Origin: CANKHA01 sp035699705
Lineage (GTDB): Bacteria; Pseudomonadota; Alphaproteobacteria; Rhizobiales; Xanthobacteraceae
Assembly: GCA_035699705.1 (NCBI GenBank)
Contig: DASSPI010000016.1
Span: forward strand, 1-17,569
Reading direction: 5' to 3'
Length of the DNA: 17,569 nucleotides
Shown one piece after another: positions 1 through 5,807 of this stretch (positions are counted from its first letter, which is position 1; every line of letters begins with the position of its first letter). A program made the translations under genes and the position numbers. Under the pieces are notes generated by a model. It made no database searches, was not told where the DNA came from, and saw nothing but the letters and a program-made list of their open reading frames with translations.

Positions 1-119
1 GGCAAGGGTCACCGTCCGCTCCAACTAGGTGGGGCTGCCTTCAATGGCTGGACGCGGCACGGCAAAGGGCGGCGAAAGCCGCCCGGGCAAGTGGGGCGGA
101 GCGGCTCGGTATCGAGAGA

Positions 120-302
120 ACGCCCCATCCGTGCCCGGAAGCACGGTCCCGAGGCCCAAAATCGCCGCAGCGGAGCGCCGTGGGGCGTGTGCGCGCCGGC
201 ATTGTTTTCGCAAAACCTGCCGGTCACGCACGCCACATAAGCTTACAAGTGGCGCAAACTGCGTCCGCTTGTTTGCGCGCGATGTGGATATTTGTTTGCG
301 CC
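120..302. repeat. Nested inverted repeats in gene-free DNA
   Basis: No convincing gene lies in the first 560 bases. Short open frames exist on both strands, but they lack a credible ribosome site and recognisable protein character. Palindromic structure is visible instead. ACGCCCCA at 120-127 is matched by TGGGGCGT at 181-188. A smaller hairpin inside it pairs CCGTGC (129-134) with GCACGG (141-146). Further on, GGCGCAAAC at 251-259 is matched by GTTTGCGCC at 294-302, with an extra GTTTGCGC at 271-278. This resembles degenerate dispersed intergenic repeat DNA of Bradyrhizobium-like genomes. That assignment comes from memory of such sequences, not from a search. Confidence 0.45.
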
Positions 303-428
303 TCGCGGCGCTCCGCTCCCCCGGATCTGTTTCGGGGAAGAAAAAGAGACAGGCGCACCCGTCGCCTGACAAAAACACGGGCGGCGGACCCGTGGCTATT
401 TGACATCATGAGCCCGCAACAAACTCCA

Positions 429-538
429 CCTCATCCTGAGGAGCGCCCACAGGGCGCGTCTCGAAGGATGGGCAACGAGCCCGTGCCTGCATGGTTCGAG
501 ACGCATCGCACTTCCGTGCGACGCTCCTCACCATGAGG
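429..538. repeat. Long imperfect inverted repeat (about 110 bp)
   Basis: The ends are inverted copies. The first 17 bases (429-445, starting CCTCATCCTGAGGAGCG) match the reverse complement of the last 17 at 15 positions. A second inner pair is GTCTCGAAGGATG against the complement of CATGGTTCGAGAC. Each arm carries its own hairpin: GCGCCC-acag-GGCGCG on the left and TCGCAC-ttcc-GTGCGA on the right. The unit could therefore extrude as a cruciform or fold as a branched RNA. Repeats of this form are common between genes in Bradyrhizobium relatives and are often wrongly annotated as short proteins. No transposase is present, so it would be a non-autonomous element. Confidence 0.7.
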
Positions 539-562
539 GGAGAAGATGATCCGTGTTGAAAG

Positions 563-596
563 ACGTGGATGCCCGGGTCAAGCCCGGGCATGACGA
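563..596 (+). repeat. 34-bp palindromic repeat, copy A
   Basis: The repeat has invariant flanks ACGTGGAT and ATGACGA around a 7-bp stem: GCCCGGG at 571-577 pairs with CCCGGGC at 583-589, with loop TCAAG. The same 34-bp unit occurs at 1816-1849 and, inverted, at 1765-1798. When translated it yields the 'PGLDPGIH'-like peptides that pollute annotations of Bradyrhizobium-type genomes. The ATG at 569 lies inside it and should not be taken as a start codon for the downstream gene. Confidence 0.8.
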
Positions 597-721
597 AAGG
601 AAAAAGCGCCGAAGGCGGCCGCGCCACGACGACATCCGCTGCATTTTATCCATTCCGCATAAGGCAATCTTTACCCCGCCGCCGTAAAACGCCGCCAAGG
701 CCCCGCACCCAGGAGACCCGC

Positions 722-1741
722 TTGGATTGGCCGCCCGGCATCGCCTATTTTTTGCAAAAGCTGAGCGCCTCGTTTCTGTCGCCCGGCGCGCAATTCTCCC
801 TCACGTCGCTGGCCTGCGCGCTCGCTTTGGCGGCGGCGTTCCTCGCGCTGCGGCGCACCCGGGCGAAGCGGCGCATCCGGATCGGGACGATCGCGCGCGC
901 GCTCTTCCCCAGGCGCATCCTGACCAGCCCATCGACCGGCGCGGATTTCGGCTATCTCTTCTTCAACACCCTGGTCTACGGGCTGACCTTCGGCTGGGCG
1001 GTGCTGTCTTATCAGCTGCTGAGCAACGGCATCATCGCCGGCATGGTCGGCGCCTTCGGTCCGGTGCAGCCGCCGGCGCTGCCGGAATTCGCCGTCCGCG
1101 CGATCGTCACGGTCATTCTCTTTCTCGCCTATGAGCTGGGCTACTGGGTCCATCACTATCTCAGCCACCGGATCGCCTTCCTGTGGGAGTTCCACAAGAC
1201 GCATCATTCCGCGACGGTGCTCACGCCGGTCACCAGCGCCCGCGTGCATCCGGTCGATACCGTGATATTCGCCAATATCGTTGCGATCTCGACGGCGATC
1301 GCGAGCGGATTTGCGAATTACTTCTTCGGCGACAGCTCGTATCAATATGCGCTGTCGAACACCAACATCATCCTCGTGCTGTTCATTTACACCTACGTGC
1401 ATCTGCAGCATTCGGAATTGTGGATGCCGCTGCGCGGCCTGCCCGGGCATATCGTGCTGAGCCCGGCGCATCATCAGGTGCACCATTCCACCGATCCCGC
1501 GCATTTCAACAAGAACCTGGGAAGCTGCCTGGCGATCTGGGACTGGGCCTTCGGCACGCTCTACGTGCCGGGCAAGCAGCGCGAGAAGCTGCGCTTCGGC
1601 GCCGATACCGATCCGCGCTACCTGCACACCTTTACGGGCGAGTTCATCCTGCCCTTCGCCCGCGCCTTCGCGCGGCTGCGCGGCCTCATTCCCGCTCCCC
1701 GCGCGCGGGCACAGGCGGAAGAAAAGAACGCCGCTGTCTGA
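722..1741 (+). CDS. Sterol desaturase / fatty acid hydroxylase family membrane protein
   Basis: This is an integral membrane di-iron oxygenase of the fatty acid hydroxylase superfamily, 339 residues from the chosen start. The three histidine clusters that bind the iron pair are present: H144-H145-YLS-H149, H158-KT-H161-H162 and H250-H251-QV-H254-H255, with a further HLQH at 227-230. Hydrophobic stretches near residues 25-45, 75-105, 125-143 and 180-225 fit the usual multi-helix topology. The substrate (sterol, hopanoid, carotenoid or alkyl lipid) cannot be told from sequence. The start is taken as TTG 722, six bases after AGGAG (711-715). An in-frame ATG at 569 would add 51 proline/arginine-rich residues encoded by repeat DNA, so it is rejected. 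The gene stands alone, between repeat elements on both sides. Confidence 0.88.
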   Translation: MDWPPGIAYFLQKLSASFLSPGAQFSLTSLACALALAAAFLALRRTRAKRRIRIGTIARALFPRRILTSPSTGADFGYLFFNTLVYGLTFGWAVLSYQLLSNGIIAGMVGAFGPVQPPALPEFAVRAIVTVILFLAYELGYWVHHYLSHRIAFLWEFHKTHHSATVLTPVTSARVHPVDTVIFANIVAISTAIASGFANYFFGDSSYQYALSNTNIILVLFIYTYVHLQHSELWMPLRGLPGHIVLSPAHHQVHHSTDPAHFNKNLGSCLAIWDWAFGTLYVPGKQREKLRFGADTDPRYLHTFTGEFILPFARAFARLRGLIPAPRARAQAEEKNAAV

Positions 1742-1764
1742 AATACGAATCAAGAAGTTTGATT

Positions 1765-1798
1765 TCGTCATGGCCGGGCTTGTCCCGGCCATCCACGT
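1765..1798 (-). repeat. 34-bp palindromic repeat, copy B (inverted)
   Basis: This is the same unit as at 563-596 but in opposite orientation. Its stem is GGCCGGG (1772-1778) with CCCGGCC (1784-1790). It begins 23 bp after the desaturase stop codon and, with copy C 17 bp further on, forms a larger inverted pair. It may act as a transcript 3' end structure for the desaturase gene, but there is no T-run typical of an intrinsic terminator. Confidence 0.8.
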
Positions 1799-1815
1799 CC
1801 TTCCTCGCCGCAAGA

Positions 1816-1849
1816 ACGTGGATGCCCGGCACGAGGCCGGGCATGACGA
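1816..1849 (+). repeat. 34-bp palindromic repeat, copy C
   Basis: This is the third copy of the unit, in the same orientation as copy A. Its stem is GCCCGGC (1824-1830) with GCCGGGC (1836-1842). Copies B and C face each other across about 17 bp (1799-1815), a head-to-head arrangement. They separate the desaturase gene (+) from the convergent exported-protein gene ending at 1882 (-). Confidence 0.8.
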
Positions 1850-1881
1850 GCAGAAACGCGGCGCGTGTAGCGCGTGTCCGG

Positions 1882-2295
1882 CTAAAACGGCGGGCCGAAG
1901 ATGTCGGTCTGTCCGAGGTCGGCGTCCATCTCGCGGATCAGCAGCTCCGTGGTCGACGGCCGGCTGGAGCGATAGGCGGAAGGCTGCTCGTCCGCCGGCG
2001 GGACCATGTCCTTGAAGCTGCGCAGCGCATGCTCGTCGCCGACGAAGACGCATTTGCAGAAATCGGGATCGGCATAGGCGTAATAGCGCCGGCCCTGCTC
2101 GGTGCGCGAGAGCATCACGCGCGGCGGCACGCGCTTGAGATGCGCGATCTCCTGCGCCGTGGTCGCGAGGCGGACCTTGAAGCCGGCGGAGCGCAGCCGC
2201 ATGTCGATCGCTTCCTGCTGCTGCGCCTGCGACGGCGCCGGCGCGCCGAAGGCGAGCGCCGCGGCAACGATGCCGAGGGATAGGAACAGGCGCAT
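1882..2295 (-). CDS. Small exported protein of unknown function
   Basis: The protein has 137 residues. A clear Sec signal peptide covers residues 1-24, ending in PSQA before QQQ. The mature part of about 113 residues holds a CxC pair (C80, C82) in the segment DPDFCKCVFVGDE and has a Ser/Pro-rich stretch near 104-115. I do not recognise a named family. The start ATG at 2295 is preceded on the minus strand by GGAAAGGA, a good ribosome site. The gene diverges from the CvpA-family gene across about 100 bp and converges on the repeat pair at 1765-1849. The location is probably periplasmic; no function is proposed. Confidence 0.8.
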   Translation of the reverse strand: MRLFLSLGIVAAALAFGAPAPSQAQQQEAIDMRLRSAGFKVRLATTAQEIAHLKRVPPRVMLSRTEQGRRYYAYADPDFCKCVFVGDEHALRSFKDMVPPADEQPSAYRSSRPSTTELLIREMDADLGQTDIFGPPF

Positions 2296-2396
2296 GACGT
2301 GTCCTTTCCGGATGTCTTCAAAAACAATTTACCGCAGACAGGCATCCCGCGCCATCGCCGCTTGACCTGCGCAGATGAATCGTCGGAAGTCCGGTC

Positions 2397-2909
2397 ATGA
2401 TCTTCGACGCCGTGATCTACGCCCTCATCGCCCTCGCCATCGTCCTGGGCTTCAACTCCGGCATGCTGCGCAGCATGGCGACCATTCTCGGCTATGTGAT
2501 CGCCGCGCCGGTCGCGCTCGGCGTCGCGCCCGCGCTGTCGTTCTTCCTGGCGACGCGGCTCGACATGCCGCCGGCCTATAACGGCGTGGTGCTGGCCGGT
2601 CTCCTGCTCGCGCTCGGCATGATCTTCGGCGCGCTGCTGCGCCGCGCGGTCAGCGACGTCATCGGGCCGCAGGTCAGCATTCCGGATCGCATCGCCGGCG
2701 CCGCGCTCGGCGCCATGCGCATCGGCCTTGTCGCCGTGCTGATCGTGGTGATCTTCGACCGCATCATCCCGGCAAACCGCCAGCCCGCGTTTCTCGCGGG
2801 CTCGCAGCTGCGGCCCTATCTGTCGGCCGCCGGGCAGGCCGGCGTGAAGAAGCTGCCGCCGGAAGTCATTGCCTACATCGACCGGCTGAAACGCCAGCGC
2901 GGGATTTGA
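2397..2909 (+). CDS. CvpA family membrane protein
   Basis: The 170-residue inner-membrane protein has about four hydrophobic helices (roughly 5-20, 28-52, 62-82 and 103-123). The family signature lies at 96-110, PDRIAGAALGAMRIG, which corresponds to the D-x-x-x-G-x-x-x-G-x-x-R-G region of CvpA (colicin V production) proteins. The amphipathic C-terminal tail ends in basic residues. CvpA homologues are linked to envelope integrity and colicin V export in enterobacteria; the precise role here is unknown. ATG 2397 follows GGAAG at 2385-2389. The usual neighbours in alphaproteobacteria (purF, radA) are not in this window. The gene converges on the 2923-3378 gene with only 13 bp between stops. Confidence 0.8.
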   Translation: MIFDAVIYALIALAIVLGFNSGMLRSMATILGYVIAAPVALGVAPALSFFLATRLDMPPAYNGVVLAGLLLALGMIFGALLRRAVSDVIGPQVSIPDRIAGAALGAMRIGLVAVLIVVIFDRIIPANRQPAFLAGSQLRPYLSAAGQAGVKKLPPEVIAYIDRLKRQRGI

Positions 2910-2922
2910 GCGCGGCGCGCGC

Positions 2923-3378
2923 CTACCGCAACGCGATCGTCATCCCGCTGAGATCGGCGTTGACCTGCAGCCCGACCTGCCGGCCGGAGAGCTCGAGGAT
3001 CGCGCCCTTCTCGTTGCGCAGGCGGATGACCTGCGCGCCGCGGCCGACCGCGCCGCCTGCGCCGACCGCTCCGTAGACGCCGGCGACGTCGGACGCCCTG
3101 CTGATGTTGCTGACGGTGCCGCGGAAGCGCGTTTCCGACGCGCCGAAGACCAGGCCGGCGCTGATCCCGCCGATCGCGATCGGATAGCTGCGCCCGCCGA
3201 ACGACAGCGTGCCGCTGCCGCCGGAAGCGCCGATGAACCAGCCGCCCTTCAGCACGGTGAACTGGATGCCGCCGCTGGCGGCAAAAGCCGCGGACGACAG
3301 GCCCGCCGCGGCAAGCGCGGTCAAGGCAATCAATGTTGCGCGCAATCGGTATGAAAACCGCCCGAAAAATGTCTGCAT
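2923..3378 (-). CDS. Exported glycine-rich protein of unknown function
   Basis: The protein has 151 residues starting at MQTFFGRF. The signal peptide spans residues 1-33 (ends AAFA, then ASGG). The mature domain of about 118 residues is rich in Gly, Val, Ile and Ser, with alternating hydrophobic/polar residues that suggest a beta-sheet fold. Repeated small motifs include GASGGSGTLSFGG, GGISAGLVFGASE and GAVGAGGAVGRGAQ. There is no cysteine in the mature part. It looks like a conserved exported protein of alphaproteobacteria, but I cannot attach a family name. Start ATG 3378 is preceded by AGGGAGA on the minus strand. The frame stays open to an in-frame start at 3552, but that extension overlaps the divergent gene fragment and has no signal-peptide character, so the shorter start is preferred. 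Confidence 0.75.
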   Translation of the reverse strand: MQTFFGRFSYRLRATLIALTALAAAGLSSAAFAASGGIQFTVLKGGWFIGASGGSGTLSFGGRSYPIAIGGISAGLVFGASETRFRGTVSNISRASDVAGVYGAVGAGGAVGRGAQVIRLRNEKGAILELSGRQVGLQVNADLSGMTIALR

Positions 3379-3445
3379 GATCAGTCTCCCTGGCAATGAC
3401 GAGTCGGGATTATAGTCGACTTCGCACGGCAATGCAGGAGCCGCC

Positions 3446-3574
3446 ATGAGCGAAGACGAAACCGCGATCCGCGATCTGGTCGCGACCTGGATGCGGGCGA
3501 GCGAGGCCGGCGACCTCGATACCGTGCCGGCCCTGATGGCGGACGACGCCAATCTCCTGGCGCCGCAAGGCTAG
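3446..3574 (+). pseudogene. Truncated SnoaL-like / DUF4440 (SgcJ/EcaC-type) gene, N-terminal remnant
   Basis: ATG 3446 sits five bases after a perfect AGGAG (3436-3440) and opens a 42-codon frame that stops at TAG 3572-3574. The peptide (MSEDETAIRDLVATWMRASE followed by AGDLDTVPALMADDANLLAP-QG) reads like the first helix pair of DUF4440/SnoaL-like proteins. Those begin with a similar 'DExAIRxLVxxWxxAxxxGDLDxVxxLMADD' run and normally continue for 120-150 residues. Here the rest of the fold, including the beta-sheet, is absent, and the frame runs straight into the tail of the oppositely oriented DUF2277 gene. The simplest reading is a deletion that removed the 3' two thirds while start and ribosome site survived. 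It may still be translated into a short peptide. The family call is from pattern memory. Confidence 0.7.
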
Positions 3575-3849
3575 CGCGCGCCTTGCGCAAAACGTTCACG
3601 CGAACGCGCGCGCGCTTTCTCCGCCTCCAGGTCGCGGTCGCGCGGCGGCGCGCTGGTCGCCAGCGACGTCAGCAGCCGGCGCGCGCTGGCGGAGACTTCA
3701 TCGACGGCGCGGTCGAAGGCCTGCGCATTGGCCTGCGAGGGCTTGTTGAAGCCGGACAGCTTGCGCACGAATTGCAGCGCGGAGGCGCGGATCTCGTCTT
3801 CCGTCGCCGGCGGCTCGAAATTGAACAAGGTGCGGATATTGCGGCACAT
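3571..3849 (-). CDS. DUF2277 family protein
   Basis: The 92-residue cytoplasmic protein starts MCRNIRTLFNFEPPATEDEI, the highly conserved opening of DUF2277 proteins, including the early Cys2. It continues with AALQFVRKLSGF-like text (here ASALQFVRKLSGFNKPS) and ends with a charged arginine-rich helix. Function is unknown for the family. Start ATG 3849 is preceded by AGGAGGAA on the minus strand, an excellent ribosome site; an in-frame start at 3915 lacks this and is rejected. The stop TAG shares the palindrome CTAG (3571-3574) with the stop of the truncated gene on the other strand. It lies 77 bp downstream of the SUMF1-like gene on the same strand and may be co-transcribed with it. Confidence 0.88.
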   Translation of the reverse strand: MCRNIRTLFNFEPPATEDEIRASALQFVRKLSGFNKPSQANAQAFDRAVDEVSASARRLLTSLATSAPPRDRDLEAEKARARSRERFAQGAR

Positions 3850-3926
3850 CGCGGGTTCCTCCTGCGGCGTGGTCTTGGCGGAATATAGGGCGGGCGGGCG
3901 CGCTTTGCAGCCCAATCGCGCCGTCC

Positions 3927-4721
3927 CTATTCCGCATCCTTCACGCAGCGAAAGCCGATATTGTGATGGCCCGCGCGCGCGCCGCGCGAGACGCTCGCCC
4001 CGCGCCAGCTGGCGCGCAAGGTGTCGGGCCCGGTATCGGCCGCGCCGCCGCGCACCACCCGATCGGCCACCGCGTCACCTTCCTCGCGCCCGTCGTCGGC
4101 GCGATAGGGATAAGGCCGCATGATGCTGGCGGTCCATTCATGCACATTGCCGGCGAGATCGAGCACGCCTTCGGGCGTCGCGCCGTTCGGGAAGGAGCCG
4201 ACCGGCACGGTCTTGGTCCAGCCGATGCCGTAGCGCGCGCGGCTGGCGTCCGGCGGCGCCTCGCCCCAGGCGTAAGGGCGGCCCTGCGCACCGCGCGCGG
4301 CGAATTCGCGCTCGGCCTCGCTCGGCAGCCGCTTGCCCAGCGCCGCGCAATAATCGCGCGCGCCGTACCAGCTCATCTCGTTGGCCGGATGATTGTCGAA
4401 GCCCGGATCGGCACGCCAGCGTCCCTGCACTTTATGAATGCGCGCGTCGGCGTCGTCGAAGTCGAACAGATGCTGGCCGCGCGCATTCGAGGTGGCGCCG
4501 AGTTTTTGCAGGAATTCGGCGAATTGCGCATTGGTCACCGGGCGGCGGTCGATCCAGAAGGGTTTCACCGTGACGCTGTGCGGCGGCCGCTCGTCGGCGA
4601 GCCCGCGCGCGCTGCCCATCGTGAAGGTGCCGCCGGCGAGCCGCACCATGTCATCCGACGTGGCGGCCGCGGCTCCGGTGCTGAAGCTGAAAAGGCCGGC
4701 AAGAATGGCGACACGGATCAT
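3927..4721 (-). CDS. Exported formylglycine-generating-enzyme-like (SUMF1 fold) protein, no catalytic Cys pair
   Basis: The protein has 264 residues. A signal peptide covers about 1-20 (ends AAAA). SUMF1/FGE-sulfatase fold motifs occur in order: GGTFTMGS (30-37), FWIDRRPVTNAQFAEF (55-70), EMSWYGARDYCAALGKRLPS (115-134), DLAGNVHEW (188-196), RVVRGG (221-226) and NIGFRC (254-259). True formylglycine-generating enzymes carry two active-site cysteines shortly after the RGGSW motif. Here that stretch (residues 224-250) has none, and the only cysteines are C125 and C259. It is therefore probably a non-FGE member of the fold, for example a binding or other periplasmic role. No sulfatase gene is nearby. 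The start ATG 4721 has only a weak upstream GGGAAAG. Confidence 0.85.
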   Translation of the reverse strand: MIRVAILAGLFSFSTGAAAATSDDMVRLAGGTFTMGSARGLADERPPHSVTVKPFWIDRRPVTNAQFAEFLQKLGATSNARGQHLFDFDDADARIHKVQGRWRADPGFDNHPANEMSWYGARDYCAALGKRLPSEAEREFAARGAQGRPYAWGEAPPDASRARYGIGWTKTVPVGSFPNGATPEGVLDLAGNVHEWTASIMRPYPYRADDGREEGDAVADRVVRGGAADTGPDTLRASWRGASVSRGARAGHHNIGFRCVKDAE

Positions 4722-4822
4722 CGCAAACGCTTTCCCGTTCGAAGCATTGGCGGCTACAGTTACCGTGTTTTCGGATTACCGGCGAGCGAGACGTTCGCGG
4801 CCGTTTCGTGCGGAGGAGACCG

Positions 4823-5797
4823 ATGATTGCGATCCGGCGTTTGCTGCTTGCCATTGCCGCCGTCTGTTTCGCCTGCGGGATGGCGGCGCCCGGGCATGCG
4901 CAGTCCTATCCCAGCCAGCCGATCAAGCTGATCCTGCCCTACACCGCCGGTTCGCCCAATGACGTGCTCGCCCGGTTGATCGCCCCGCAGCTGTCGGCGC
5001 GCCTCGGACAGCCCGTCATCATCGACAACCGGCCGGGCGGCGGCACCACCACCGGCGTGAACGCCGTGCTCGGCGCCGAGCCCGACGGCCATACGCTGCT
5101 GTTCTCCAACAGCCCCACTCACCTGATTGCCCCGGTCGCCAGCGCGGCCCCGACCTACGATGCGCTGAAGGATTTCGTGCCGGTCGCGACCGTGGGAGCG
5201 GCATCGAACGTCATCGTGATCGGAAACGAGGTGCCGGCAAAGACGGTGCGGGAATTCGTCGCTTACGCCAAAGCCAATCCGGGCAAGCTCAATTTCGGAT
5301 TCGGCCAGGGGACCTTGCCGCAGCTGGTGGGCGAGATGTTCAAGTTGGCCGCCGGGATCGAGATCACCAATGTGCCCTACAAGGGCGGCGCGCAGGCGGT
5401 GCCAGACCTCTTGGGCGGGCGCATTCAGATGAATATCGGCAACGCATCGACGCTGCTCCCGCTGCACCGCGCCGGCCAGCTGCGGATCATCGGCTATACC
5501 GGAACGGCGCGCGCTCCCGATATGCCTGAGATTCCGACCATGGCCGAAAGCGGCTATCCGAGCGTGGTATCGACGACCTATTACGGTATTTTTGGCCGCG
5601 CCGATCTGCCGGCCGGGATCGTCGAGAGGCTCAACGCCGACATCAGCGAAATCCTCGCAGCGCCGGAGCTGGCCCAAAACATCGCGAAGATCGGCTTCGA
5701 GCCGAAGGCGCTCTCGCCGGCGGAACTGAAGACGCTGGTCGCGGACGAAGCCAAGAAATGGACGGCGATCGTGAAGGCGACCGGATTCCAGATGTAA
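4823..5797 (+). CDS. Bug-family (TctC-type) periplasmic solute-binding protein
   Basis: The 324-residue protein has a signal peptide of about 27 residues (ends GHA, then QSYPSQPIKL). The mature start YPSQPIKLILPYTAGSPNDV and the following LGQPVIIDNRPGGGTTTG are hallmarks of the Bug/tripartite tricarboxylate receptor family. The C-terminal region has the usual IPTMAESGYPSV and YYGIFGRADLPAGIV. Length is normal for the family. These proteins bind small carboxylates or related compounds for a TctAB-type secondary transporter. No tctA or tctB is visible here, so this is an orphan binding protein, as is frequent in the family; the ligand is unknown. ATG 4823 follows GGAGGAG (4812-4818). A GTG at 4808 upstream lies before the ribosome site and is rejected. 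Confidence 0.93.
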   Translation: MIAIRRLLLAIAAVCFACGMAAPGHAQSYPSQPIKLILPYTAGSPNDVLARLIAPQLSARLGQPVIIDNRPGGGTTTGVNAVLGAEPDGHTLLFSNSPTHLIAPVASAAPTYDALKDFVPVATVGAASNVIVIGNEVPAKTVREFVAYAKANPGKLNFGFGQGTLPQLVGEMFKLAAGIEITNVPYKGGAQAVPDLLGGRIQMNIGNASTLLPLHRAGQLRIIGYTGTARAPDMPEIPTMAESGYPSVVSTTYYGIFGRADLPAGIVERLNADISEILAAPELAQNIAKIGFEPKALSPAELKTLVADEAKKWTAIVKATGFQM

Positions 5798-5807
5798 AAC
5801 CGGGGCC

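Noticed and set aside
29..536. Open frames of 60-124 codons on both strands in the leading region
   Set aside because: They overlap each other and the palindromic repeats, lack ribosome sites, and translate to arginine/proline-rich text of the kind produced by GC-rich repeats.
406..627. Minus-strand frame translating to a 'MPGLDPGIH'-type peptide
   Set aside because: This is the well-known false protein encoded by the 34-bp intergenic repeat, not a gene.
671..2053. 460-codon frame antisense to the desaturase
   Set aside because: The composition is low in hydrophobic order and rich in Arg/Gln/Gly. The opposite strand has a protein with complete histidine motifs, so this is a GC-driven shadow.
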